Below, piece after piece: positions 1 through 5,865 of a DNA stretch of 6,876 nt. Source of the stretch: Gemmatimonadota bacterium (GTDB lineage Bacteria > Gemmatimonadota > Gemmatimonadetes > Longimicrobiales > Gaopeijiaceae); assembly GCA_003695865.1 (NCBI GenBank), contig RFGQ01000419.1, forward strand, positions 1 to 6,876, read 5' to 3'. The translations under genes were made by a program, and so were the position numbers. Position 1 is the stretch's first letter, and each line of letters opens with the position of its first letter. The notes under the pieces were generated by a model. That model had not been told where the DNA came from. It did no database searches and was given only the letters and a program-made list of their open reading frames with translations.

Positions 1-1
1 C

Positions 2-88
2 CTCGACACCTTCGAGGACGAGAACGACCCCGCCCGGGGCGTCTACGAGATGCGCCTGGCCGAGATGCGGGAGCTGGCCAACGGCTGA
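2..88 (+). CDS. 3' end of an unidentified plus-strand gene (partial)
   Basis: Only the last 28 codons and the TGA stop (86-88) are inside the window, and the 5' part lies to the left. The peptide is acidic and helix-prone (it begins LDTFEDENDPARG and ends MRELANG), and every sense codon ends in G or C, as expected for a real gene in this GC-rich genome. No motif is long enough to name a family. It is the only plus-strand gene seen here and runs convergently into the sialidase-like gene, whose stop lies 64 bases downstream. I do not recognise it. That it is coding rests on frame, codon bias and position. Confidence 0.6.
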   Translation, partial: LDTFEDENDPARGVYEMRLAEMRELANG

Positions 89-93
89 GGGCG

Positions 94-109
94 CTCCCGC
101 CGCCGGGGG
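94..109. terminator. Possible GC hairpin between convergent genes
   Basis: A six-pair stem (94-99 with 104-109, one G-T wobble on the plus strand) with a 4-base loop lies just after the plus-strand stop. A longer inverted repeat, GATGAC (109-114) with GTCATC (152-157), follows. Neither is trailed by a T-run on either strand, so this is not a canonical intrinsic terminator. Placement between two converging genes is the main argument. Confidence 0.2.
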
Positions 110-152
110 ATGACGACCTGAGGGCGGTGGCCTCCGTCGCGGCCGACGCGGG

Positions 153-1481
153 TCATCGCCTCTCCCGGATCACGCGCCGCCGATAGAGGTGGTGGGAGAT
201 CTTGTCGAGGTTGGTCCCGTCCTGAGCGTCCCACACCCAATAGAGCACATAGATCCAATCGCCGTCCGTGGCCAGCAAGGGACGGACCCCGTCGGGTTCA
301 CGGGGGAGCGTGTCGGCTACGGGATCCGCGGTTCCGTCCCAGCGCAGGACGACCGCCCTGGGGTCGGCCAGCATCTGCGGGTCCTCGACGGCGTCTGTTG
401 CGGTGAACGCCACGTGGACGGTGCCGCACTCGTCGGCCACGAGGTTCGGCGGTGAGGCGAAGGGGGGCACCACGTGGGGCTCGGCCCAGGTGGCTCCCCC
501 GTCGTCCGACCAACTGATGGCGAGGGGCGTCGACCCCATGCCCGCGCCCTTGCCCCGCGAGGCCACCCAGAGGCGCCCACCGGGTCCGAGCGCGATCCCC
601 ACGCCCTGGACGCTCGCACCGGGCCCTCCGGACCGCGGGTGGGTGAAGGGGACCGGGAGCGGCGTGGACCACGTGCGGCCCGCGTCGAAAGACCGACTCA
701 CGTTCGCGAAGAAGCCCAGCGAGGGGCGGCCGTTGCCCTGGCGCTCCCCGAGGAAGTCTTCGCTGAACACGACCGCGAGCGTATCCCCGCGCCCGGCCAG
801 GCCGAGCGGGGCAGTGACGAAACGCTCGCCCGCGAGGGTGATCCAGTCCACCCGGAAGCTGTCCGGGTCGGCCGCGAACACCGCAATCCCCCCGACGGCC
901 CAGAAGGCAAGGTGCGCGCGGCCCCGGCCGTCTCGCCACACCGAACCCGGCTCCAGCATGGGCTGCTGGAGCAGGAAGAATGCCTTGACATCGGTTGGTG
1001 GAATGCGCAGCGGAGTGGACCATCCGCGGTCGGGGGTCCAGCGCGAGAAGAGGAGCGCGTCACGGGGTGCGCCCACGCGGTCCTCGACCTCCTCCGGCCG
1101 GGTCGTCTTTTCCCTCCAGAACAGGTCCAGCGTGTCGCCACGGAGGAAGGGAACGGCGCCCCAGAGATGACGGACATCGGGGGGGAGGGCTACCGGGCGC
1201 TGGACGTTGGAAAGGATGCGATACTCCTCGCGCGGGTAGTCGTCGATCGGAGCGGGCCCCTCCCGGGGGAAGATCGGCCCGATGACGAGCGCGCGGCCGT
1301 CGTCGACGGTGAGCCCGGTGATCCTTCCGTCCGTAGGACCGATGCGCACGGGAGGCTCCGTGTTCACATCGAACAGCTCCACGGGTTCCCAGGGCCCGTA
1401 GCGGCAGACCGGAGGCGTGGGCTGCTGGGCGAGGAGGTGCGCGGCCACGGCCAGGAGGAGGATCGTAGCGAGCGGTCGCAC
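153..1481 (-). CDS. Exported Asp-box (BNR/sialidase-like) beta-propeller protein
   Basis: A 442-residue protein with a GTG start at 1481-1479. GGAGG (1494-1490) lies 8 bases upstream of it, and translation begins directly with an Arg, a hydrophobic run (LATILLLAVAAHLLA) and a likely signal-peptidase site near AQQ. An in-frame ATG at 1514 would add 11 residues, but it has no well-spaced ribosome site and makes a poorer leader. Two clean Asp-boxes (S-x-D-x-G-x-T-W) are visible at about residues 264-271 and 325-332, plus a degenerate one near 147-156. These are hallmarks of sialidase-type six-bladed propellers. The C-terminus is strongly basic (RRRVIRERR). Asp-boxes mark a fold, not an activity: I do not see a convincing FRIP motif or arginine triad, so sialidase function is not claimed. 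It is probably periplasmic or extracellular. It stands alone behind a 276-base gap, so it is likely transcribed separately. Confidence 0.85.
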   Translation of the reverse strand: MRPLATILLLAVAAHLLAQQPTPPVCRYGPWEPVELFDVNTEPPVRIGPTDGRITGLTVDDGRALVIGPIFPREGPAPIDDYPREEYRILSNVQRPVALPPDVRHLWGAVPFLRGDTLDLFWREKTTRPEEVEDRVGAPRDALLFSRWTPDRGWSTPLRIPPTDVKAFFLLQQPMLEPGSVWRDGRGRAHLAFWAVGGIAVFAADPDSFRVDWITLAGERFVTAPLGLAGRGDTLAVVFSEDFLGERQGNGRPSLGFFANVSRSFDAGRTWSTPLPVPFTHPRSGGPGASVQGVGIALGPGGRLWVASRGKGAGMGSTPLAISWSDDGGATWAEPHVVPPFASPPNLVADECGTVHVAFTATDAVEDPQMLADPRAVVLRWDGTADPVADTLPREPDGVRPLLATDGDWIYVLYWVWDAQDGTNLDKISHHLYRRRVIRERR

Positions 1482-1489
1482 GGGGATCG

Positions 1490-1494
1490 CCTCC
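1490..1494 (-). promoter_or_regulatory. Shine-Dalgarno GGAGG that decides the propeller gene start
   Basis: On the minus strand GGAGG sits 8 bases before the GTG at 1481-1479, which is ideal spacing. It lies inside the 11-codon extension that would follow from starting at the upstream ATG (1514), arguing that the GTG is the true start. Confidence 0.6.
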
Positions 1495-1533
1495 GAGTAA
1501 CTGAAGTCCCTCATCCCTGGGAGAGGCCCGGCG

Positions 1534-1563
1534 AAGATAGGTGGGCTATCGATTTGAAGGCAA
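1534..1563 (-). promoter_or_regulatory. Possible sigma-70-like promoter for the propeller gene
   Basis: On the minus strand TTGCCT (1563-1558, four of six to TTGACA) is followed after 18 bases by TATCTT (1539-1534, four of six to TATAAT), about 50 bases before the GTG start. It lies in the least GC-rich gap of the window. Both hexamers are imperfect and the organism's consensus is unknown, so this is only a candidate. Confidence 0.25.
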
Positions 1564-1646
1564 GGCTAGATATCACCGGATATGGGGGCAACCACCTCGG
1601 TCCCGTGCGATCGGAAGCCTGGTCAGTTGTTCGCCTCCCAACGTCG

Positions 1647-1662
1647 CATAATCAATATTATG
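1647..1662. promoter_or_regulatory. AT-rich perfect inverted repeat, candidate operator
   Basis: CATAAT and ATTATG are exact reverse complements separated by CAAT, giving a 16-base dyad made almost wholly of A and T inside GC-rich DNA. A dyad of this size is typical of dimeric regulator sites. It could instead simply be the melting region of a promoter, since CATAAT is one base from TATAAT. The regulator is unknown. Confidence 0.3.
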
Positions 1663-1757
1663 TAAAGTGCCGGAGCCATCGGAGCCACCGGACCCAGGAA
1701 CTCATGGCGCCACGGTACCTTCGGTGCTCGAGATCCCCGCCTGTCCCCCGGCCTTCC

Positions 1758-2381
1758 TCACGGCACGATGGCTTCTACACGCACCCGTGCGGTTCCCGGC
1801 CCGATGATGCGAAGCTTGTAGGCCGCCGCATAGGAGAGATCGATGATGCGGGACTCCGTGTCGTGGAACGGGCCCCGGTCGTTGACGCGCACGACGACGC
1901 TGCGGCCGTTCTCGAGGTTGGTGACGCGTACGTAGGTCGGCAGCGGCAGCTCGCGGTGCGCCGCGGTCATGGCGAACATGTCGTACGGCTCACCCGAAGA
2001 TGTCCGGCGCCCGTGAAACTCCTGGCCGTACCAGGAGGCCATCCCCTCCTGGACGAATCCGCGTGCGTCGCGGAGCGTGTGATAGGTCTTTCCGAACACT
2101 TCGTAGCTGGGCGGATTTCCGTACCGGCTCAGGGGTTCGATGCGCGGCACGGCGTCGGGGATCGCGTCGAGGTCGACCGTACGGGGCCCGCCCTCGGCGC
2201 GCTCACTCCCCTCACGGGCGTCGGTTCCGCCGGGCGCTCCGGCCACGGTCGGAGCCGGCCCGGGTGGCGCCTTTGGCGTCCCCACGAGCGAGCAACCGGC
2301 GGCGGCGAGGCCCAGAAAGGCGCAAACGACGCCGCGCACGGCGGCGTCCGCCCCGGTGTGCCCGCACCGCGACACCGTCAA
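1758..2381 (-). CDS. rlpA: RlpA-family lipoprotein (double-psi beta-barrel), no SPOR domain
   Basis: A 207-residue protein if started at the TTG (2381-2379), which overlaps the preceding gene's TGA as TTGA and so could be translationally coupled. A GTG at 2339 (codon 15) gives a neater lipoprotein leader (RGVVCAFLGLAAAGC). In either case a lipobox ending AAGC puts the lipidated Cys at residue 30. A Pro/Gly/Ala-rich linker (about 35-65) leads to a double-psi beta-barrel at about 111-206. That domain contains the RlpA hallmarks GMASWYG (113-119), a Thr/Ser-rich segment with FAMTAAH (H142), VNDRGPF (D168) and RIIDLS (D181). H142 and D168 are 26 residues apart, as I recall for the catalytic His/Asp of Pseudomonas RlpA, a lytic transglycosylase acting on peptide-free glycan. 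E. coli and Pseudomonas RlpA carry a C-terminal SPOR domain, but this protein stops right after the barrel, so septal targeting by denuded glycan is unlikely. Confidence 0.88.
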   Translation of the reverse strand: MTVSRCGHTGADAAVRGVVCAFLGLAAAGCSLVGTPKAPPGPAPTVAGAPGGTDAREGSERAEGGPRTVDLDAIPDAVPRIEPLSRYGNPPSYEVFGKTYHTLRDARGFVQEGMASWYGQEFHGRRTSSGEPYDMFAMTAAHRELPLPTYVRVTNLENGRSVVVRVNDRGPFHDTESRIIDLSYAAAYKLRIIGPGTARVRVEAIVP

Positions 2382-3598
2382 CGACCGTCGAGGTGATCGC
2401 GAAAGATCTCGTGGATCCTTCGGCCGAGCGCCGGAATCGGGCCCGAGCTGAGGTTGCCCACCGCGGCGACCACCAGGCCGCGATCCCGGTTCACGATGAG
2501 CATGGTCGTACCTCCGACCGAACCACCCGAGTGGCTCACCACGCGCTCCCCGCGCTCGTCGATCGTCGTGCGCCAGCCGATCCCGTAACCGGTTTCTGTG
2601 CCATCATTTAGACGTTGAGACGTGAACCATTCATCGAGCGTCTCCTGACGGAGGAAGCCGGGCCTCAGATGGGCGGTGCCGAAGCGCACCAGATCTTCGG
2701 GCGTGGAGAGGAAACCGCCACCGGCCCACTTGTAGGAGTTGTCGACGAACGGCGCGTTGACGATCCGGCCCGTCGGACCGCGGGCGTAGAAACGGGTCCT
2801 GTGCGGTACGATGAGCCACACCTGATCGGCGGTCGTGTGCCGGAGGCCCAGGGGCGCGAACACGCGTTCGTCCATGAACTCCAGGAATGGGCGCCCCGAC
2901 GCCCCCTCCACCACGGCGCTGATCAGGTTCCAGCCGTACGACGAGTAGGAGTACCGGGTTCCCGGCTCGAAGAGGAGCGTGTCGGCGGCGAAGATCTCGA
3001 GACCGGCCTCGACCGAACCGTAGTGCCGGCTCGAGAGCATCTCGGTCCCCCGGTAGTGGCGGATTCCCGCGATGTGGCCGGCCACCTGACGCGTCGTGAT
3101 CGGCCAGCGCTTCTCGGGAAACCCGGGCACGTAGCGCTGCACGGGCGCGTCCAGATCGAGCGCGCCCTCGTCGACGAGCAGGCCGAGGGCGGCCGCGGTC
3201 ATCGGCTTGGAGACGCTGCCCACCCGGAAGCGCGTGAGTGGGGTCACCGGGACACGCTGTTCCAGGTCGGCCCAGCCGAAGCCCTCGGACCACACGATCT
3301 CTCCGTTCACGCCGACGGCCACGGAGACACCGGGAATGCCGGCCTCGTCCATGGTCCGGCGCACGGCCTCGCGCGCCGCTTCGATGGCGTCGCGGTAGGC
3401 CGCCGACACGGCGGGTTCGACCAGGGCCGGCCGGGGCGGCGGTGCGGCGCGCTCCCCCGCCCCGCCCTGGGCGGCCCGCAGGTTGGCCGGCGCGGCCGCG
3501 ACCGTGAGCCCGAGCAGAAGGAGGACACCACCGAGGCGGCGCGGCGAGCGGAGACCGGGACGTCCGCGGGCGTATGCGGTGCGGCGACGGTGGCACAT
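2378..3598 (-). CDS. Exported LACTB-like serine hydrolase (beta-lactamase/PBP fold)
   Basis: A 406-residue protein with an ATG start (3598-3596) and GGAG 11 bases upstream. The frame is open for 59 more codons to 3775, but those encode an Arg/Gly/Pro-rich stretch unlike protein and are not used. An Arg-rich n-region (residues 1-21) and a hydrophobic core (GGVLLLLGLTVAAAPA) form a signal peptide or anchor. The class C/S12 catalytic set is complete: S128-V-S-K131 (nucleophile and Lys), Y218-S-S (YxN position) and H356-S-G-G (KTG position). TTRQVAGHIAGIRHY (168-182) and VDNSYKWAGGGFLST (285-299) match, from memory, the mitochondrial serine protease LACTB better than they match beta-lactamases or DD-peptidases. 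The substrate is unknown: peptidoglycan peptides, D-amino acid peptides or esters are all possible. Its stop overlaps the rlpA-like start by four bases, implying co-translation and a shared periplasmic, wall-related role. Confidence 0.9.
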   Translation of the reverse strand: MCHRRRTAYARGRPGLRSPRRLGGVLLLLGLTVAAAPANLRAAQGGAGERAAPPPRPALVEPAVSAAYRDAIEAAREAVRRTMDEAGIPGVSVAVGVNGEIVWSEGFGWADLEQRVPVTPLTRFRVGSVSKPMTAAALGLLVDEGALDLDAPVQRYVPGFPEKRWPITTRQVAGHIAGIRHYRGTEMLSSRHYGSVEAGLEIFAADTLLFEPGTRYSYSSYGWNLISAVVEGASGRPFLEFMDERVFAPLGLRHTTADQVWLIVPHRTRFYARGPTGRIVNAPFVDNSYKWAGGGFLSTPEDLVRFGTAHLRPGFLRQETLDEWFTSQRLNDGTETGYGIGWRTTIDERGERVVSHSGGSVGGTTMLIVNRDRGLVVAAVGNLSSGPIPALGRRIHEIFRDHLDGR

Positions 3599-3902
3599 GG
3601 TCGAAAACGCTCCGTGAGGGTTGGGTTCAGCAGACCCGGGCGGCCCACAGCGCCTACCCTGAACGCGCCGCCGGCCCGACCGTGCGCGGGCCGGCTCGCG
3701 GCCCCCCGGGGAGGCGCGCTCACCGTACCCGTGAGCTACGTGGCCCAACGTAGGGCGAGCACGCGTCCCGCGCACGGGACTCCGGCCCCGTCAGCCGCCG
3801 AGGAACGTCGCGGCGCCGCGAACCGAGGCCTTCGCGGTCGAGGAGCGCCTCGCGGCCGGCGGCCGCCTCGCCCTCCGCGCCGCCGTGGGGTGCTCTTTCG
3901 GC
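3599..3902. other. 304-base gap with clustered short hairpins; no gene seen
   Basis: The gap lies between the methyltransferase stop and the serine-hydrolase start, both read leftwards. It is very GC-rich with no AT-rich promoter-like box that I can see. Perfect inverted repeats are GCTCAC-7-GTGAGC (3718-3736), CTACGT-6-ACGTAG (3736-3753), GTCCCG-4-CGGGAC (3765-3780), CGAGG-4-CCTCG (3839-3852) and GCGGCC-3-GGCCGC (3852-3866). Open frames here are Arg/Pro/Gly-rich on both strands and do not resemble proteins. It probably holds the end of the upstream transcript and the 5' leader of the hydrolase mRNA. Confidence 0.5.
3839..3866 (-). terminator. Candidate tandem GC hairpins after the methyltransferase operon
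   Basis: Two abutting perfect hairpins (5-pair stem with 4-base loop; 6-pair stem with 3-base loop) begin 36 bases after the methyltransferase stop. There is no downstream T-run, so they would have to act as a U-less hairpin, a processing barrier or not at all. Such stems also arise by chance in very GC-rich DNA. Confidence 0.22.
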
Positions 3903-4634
3903 TCAGCCCGCCTCGGACGCCGCCCCGCCCGGACCGGGCTTGCGACCGAGCACGGCGATGCGCCGCCGCAGCCACGGGACCACGCCCTGAAGCGCCCGCT
4001 CGAGAGCCCGCAGGCCCGGGATATGGCTCTCGGCGTAGTAGGCGCGCTCGACGGTGAACCCCGCGTCGGTGAGCATGCGCTTGAGCCTTGCCATGGACTT
4101 GTAGTCGACGTGGCTCACGTCCCGTTTCAGCACCAGGTCATGGTTCTTTAGGATCTCGAGGATGTGCCCCCGGTGTGGGGTCCACAGCGCGACCACCCCG
4201 CCCGGCTTGAGCAGCCGGTAGCACTCGGCGATCACCGCTTCGGAATCGTCCGGATAGAGGTGCTCCATGAGGTCGGCCGAAAGCACCGCATCGAAGCTGC
4301 CGGCATCGAGGCCGGTGTCGCGCGCGTCGGCGCACACGAACGAGACGTTGTCGAGCTCCTGGGTGGCCAGTCGCTTCCGGCAGAGCTCGATGCTCTTCTC
4401 ACTGAAATCGACGCCGACGATCTCGCGCACGCGCGGCGCCAACGCGAAGCAGAAGGTGCCCCACCCGCAGCCCAGATCCAGCACGCGCTCTTCGGGCCCA
4501 GGCGTGTAGAGTTCGAGCACCTTCTCCACCCGGTAACGCTGGAAGGGGCTGTCGAGGTCGGTGAGGTGCTCGGTGCCTCCCTCGAAGTAGTCGCTGGAGT
4601 CGTAGAACTCCTTGCCGATGCGGGATTCGCTCAT
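3903..4634 (-). CDS. Class I SAM-dependent methyltransferase
   Basis: A 243-residue protein. The ATG (4634-4632) overlaps the plsC-like TGA in ATGA, with GGAG just two bases upstream, so coupling probably drives initiation. Motif I VLDLGCGWG (51-59) is the SAM-binding glycine loop, D76 in VGVDFS should bind the ribose, and D103-A-R is the adenine-side motif. FDAVLSADLMEHL (114-126) and LLKPGGVVALWTP (141-153) are motifs IV-VI of the Methyltransf_11/25, UbiG-like group. The N-terminus (KEFYDSSDYF) is typical of enzymes acting on small or lipid-linked substrates. No membrane helix or signal peptide is present, although a basic C-terminal region (VPWLRRRIAVLGRKP, 219-233) could contact membranes. 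The acceptor cannot be read from the sequence. Its position last in a lipid operon suggests a lipid, quinone or lipid-linked glycan acceptor, which is inference only. Confidence 0.87.
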   Translation of the reverse strand: MSESRIGKEFYDSSDYFEGGTEHLTDLDSPFQRYRVEKVLELYTPGPEERVLDLGCGWGTFCFALAPRVREIVGVDFSEKSIELCRKRLATQELDNVSFVCADARDTGLDAGSFDAVLSADLMEHLYPDDSEAVIAECYRLLKPGGVVALWTPHRGHILEILKNHDLVLKRDVSHVDYKSMARLKRMLTDAGFTVERAYYAESHIPGLRALERALQGVVPWLRRRIAVLGRKPGPGGAASEAG

Positions 4635-5245
4635 GACTCCATCGCAGCGTTGAGGGCTTCGGCGATCAGGCCCGCCGTCTCGTCGATCCGCGCCTCGCGT
4701 TCGGCACGCGTCCGCGCGGGCGGGATGTGGAGGGGCCGCCCGAAGCGCACGGTCACCTCGCCGCGCGCCAGCCGGGTGCCCCAACGGGGCTTCACTTCGT
4801 ACGAGCCCCGGATCCCGCAGGGGATCACAGGGACGCCGGCCTTCAGCACGAGACGCATCGTTCCGCGCCGAAACGGCTGCAGGTGCCCGTCCCACGAGCG
4901 CTCGCCCTCCGGATAGATGCCCACGGGCCGGCCGGCGGCGAGGTGGCGCAGCGCCGTGCGAACCGTCTGCGGGTCCACCTGGTAGCGGCGCGTCGGGAAG
5001 CCGCCGAGCCGCGGAACGAGCCAGCGCATGAGGGGCGAGGCGAACTGCGTGCTCTTGGTCATCGAATATACCACGCGCGGGCACGCTGTCTGCGCCAGAA
5101 TCGGGTCGAGGATGCTCTGGTGGTTGAACAGCAGCAGAAACGCGCCCGCGCGGGGCACGTGCTCCAGCCCCTCCACCCGGAACCGGACACCGAGCAGGGG
5201 CAGCGAGACGCGCACGAGGCCCTGCGAGAGGCGGTAGAGGATCAT
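4631..5245 (-). CDS. plsC: PlsC-type 1-acyl-sn-glycerol-3-phosphate acyltransferase
   Basis: A 204-residue protein. The ATG (5245-5243) overlaps the preceding TGA as ATGA. The frame stays open further upstream to 5914, but that part is out-of-frame shadow of the zinc-ribbon gene. All four acyltransferase blocks are present: NHQSILD (41-47; H42 and D47 form the H-x4-D charge relay), GGFPTRR (81-87), YPEGERS (111-117; glycerol-phosphate binding, normally FPEGTRS) and VIPCGIRG (140-147). An amphipathic or hydrophobic N-terminus (ILYRLSQGLVRVSLPLLGV) should dock it on the inner membrane. The family transfers an acyl chain to lysophosphatidic acid to make phosphatidic acid. Relatives acylate other lipids such as lyso-ornithine lipids or glycolipids, so the exact acceptor is open. 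Neighbours are a methyltransferase (4-base overlap) and a zinc-ribbon protein (4-base overlap), in one translationally coupled unit. Confidence 0.9.
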   Translation of the reverse strand: MILYRLSQGLVRVSLPLLGVRFRVEGLEHVPRAGAFLLLFNHQSILDPILAQTACPRVVYSMTKSTQFASPLMRWLVPRLGGFPTRRYQVDPQTVRTALRHLAAGRPVGIYPEGERSWDGHLQPFRRGTMRLVLKAGVPVIPCGIRGSYEVKPRWGTRLARGEVTVRFGRPLHIPPARTRAEREARIDETAGLIAEALNAAMES

Positions 5246-5856
5246 CGGGTCACGATCCGGGGCTGGAACTCCAGGATCTCTCCCCTGCCCGCTCGCTGAT
5301 ACGCGGCCCTCAGAAAACGGTGCAGGAGCTGCTCCCAACGGCGCGGCGAATCGACGGGGAACTGGAACTGCACCAGGGTCCCCCGGGGGTCGGTCACCTG
5401 GACCGCCGCCGACGAGGTCTGCACGGCGCGCAGGTCGAGGAGTCGCCACTCCGAGACCTCTCCCTCCGTGGCGGTCGGCCGAAAGCGCAGCGTGTCGGCA
5501 TCGATCGCCAGAACACCGGCCTCGGGCGCCCCGAGCGCCTCGTAGAAGCCCAGTACCCGTCCGCGCCGCTTCAGCGGTCGATGGCGCGACGCCGTGCGCC
5601 GGAGGGCGTCGGCCGCGTACCCGTCCCGGCCCGGGGGCAGCGGGCCGCCGTGGCCGTCGATGGCCTCGATGAGCTCGCGGGCCGTGCGGCACGGCGCGCC
5701 GTGCGGGGGCGTGCCCGCAGGGATCACGCGGACCAGCGAGCGTTCGCCCCGCTCGAACGAGGTCCCGCACCCGTCGCAGTGGGCGCGGTCGCCCTCGCCC
5801 AGCACGGGGTCGTGCCCGCACTCCGGACACCGGTAGATCAGGTGGCGCAGCGGCAT
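5242..5856 (-). CDS. Unnamed zinc-ribbon protein with PH/GRAM-like C-terminal half
   Basis: A 204-residue soluble protein that I do not recognise as a named family. The ATG (5856-5854) follows the glycosyltransferase stop by 9 bases, and its own TGA overlaps the plsC-like ATG. Residues 10-30 form a compact zinc ribbon, C10-P-E-C13 with C27-D-G-C30, giving two CxxC knuckles 13 residues apart. A middle stretch (about 40-110) is basic and proline/glycine-containing. Residues about 113-186 look like alternating beta strands ending in a helix (GVLAIDADTLRFRP, then ATEGEVSEWRLLDLRAVQTS, then SPRRWEQLLHRFLRAAYQ), the layout of a bacterial PH- or GRAM-like domain. No catalytic motif, signal peptide or membrane helix is present. 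It could be a membrane-lipid-sensing adaptor or regulator for the adjacent acyltransferase. That role is inference from domain style and gene position. Confidence 0.8.
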   Translation of the reverse strand: MPLRHLIYRCPECGHDPVLGEGDRAHCDGCGTSFERGERSLVRVIPAGTPPHGAPCRTARELIEAIDGHGGPLPPGRDGYAADALRRTASRHRPLKRRGRVLGFYEALGAPEAGVLAIDADTLRFRPTATEGEVSEWRLLDLRAVQTSSAAVQVTDPRGTLVQFQFPVDSPRRWEQLLHRFLRAAYQRAGRGEILEFQPRIVTR

Positions 5857-5865
5857 CGAACCGGC

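Larger units (their letters stand above)
1482..1757. other. Gap between rlpA-like and propeller genes, with an AT-rich island and inverted repeats
   Basis: No convincing coding sequence is seen. The gap holds three short perfect inverted repeats: GATAG-5-CTATC (1536-1550), ATATC-4-GATAT (1570-1583) and CATAAT-4-ATTATG (1647-1662). It also has a 9-base near-tandem repeat, GGAGCCATC/GGAGCCACC (1672-1689). The local AT content contrasts with the surrounding genes, as expected for a promoter and operator region serving the gene starting at 1481. No T-run terminator is visible after the rlpA-like stop. Confidence 0.5.

Noticed and set aside
1686..1757. Possible intrinsic terminator after the rlpA-like gene
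   Set aside because: Only weak stems depending on wobble pairs were found around GGTACC, with no T-run on the minus strand.
474..2396. 640-codon plus-strand open frame
   Set aside because: It runs antisense to the propeller and rlpA-like genes, spans the non-coding gap and gives an Arg/Gly/Pro-rich sequence without domains. It is a typical shadow frame of GC-rich DNA.
3599..3775. N-terminal 59-residue extension of the serine hydrolase
   Set aside because: The stretch is Arg/Gly/Pro-rich with no similarity to a leader. The ATG at 3598 is followed by a normal signal peptide and preceded by GGAG.
2615..4057. 480-codon plus-strand open frame
   Set aside because: It is antisense to the clearly identified serine hydrolase and has no recognisable motif.
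4635..5084. Long N-terminal extension of the methyltransferase
   Set aside because: It overlaps the plsC-like gene out of frame and is Arg/Pro-rich. The ATG at 4634 gives a complete methyltransferase.
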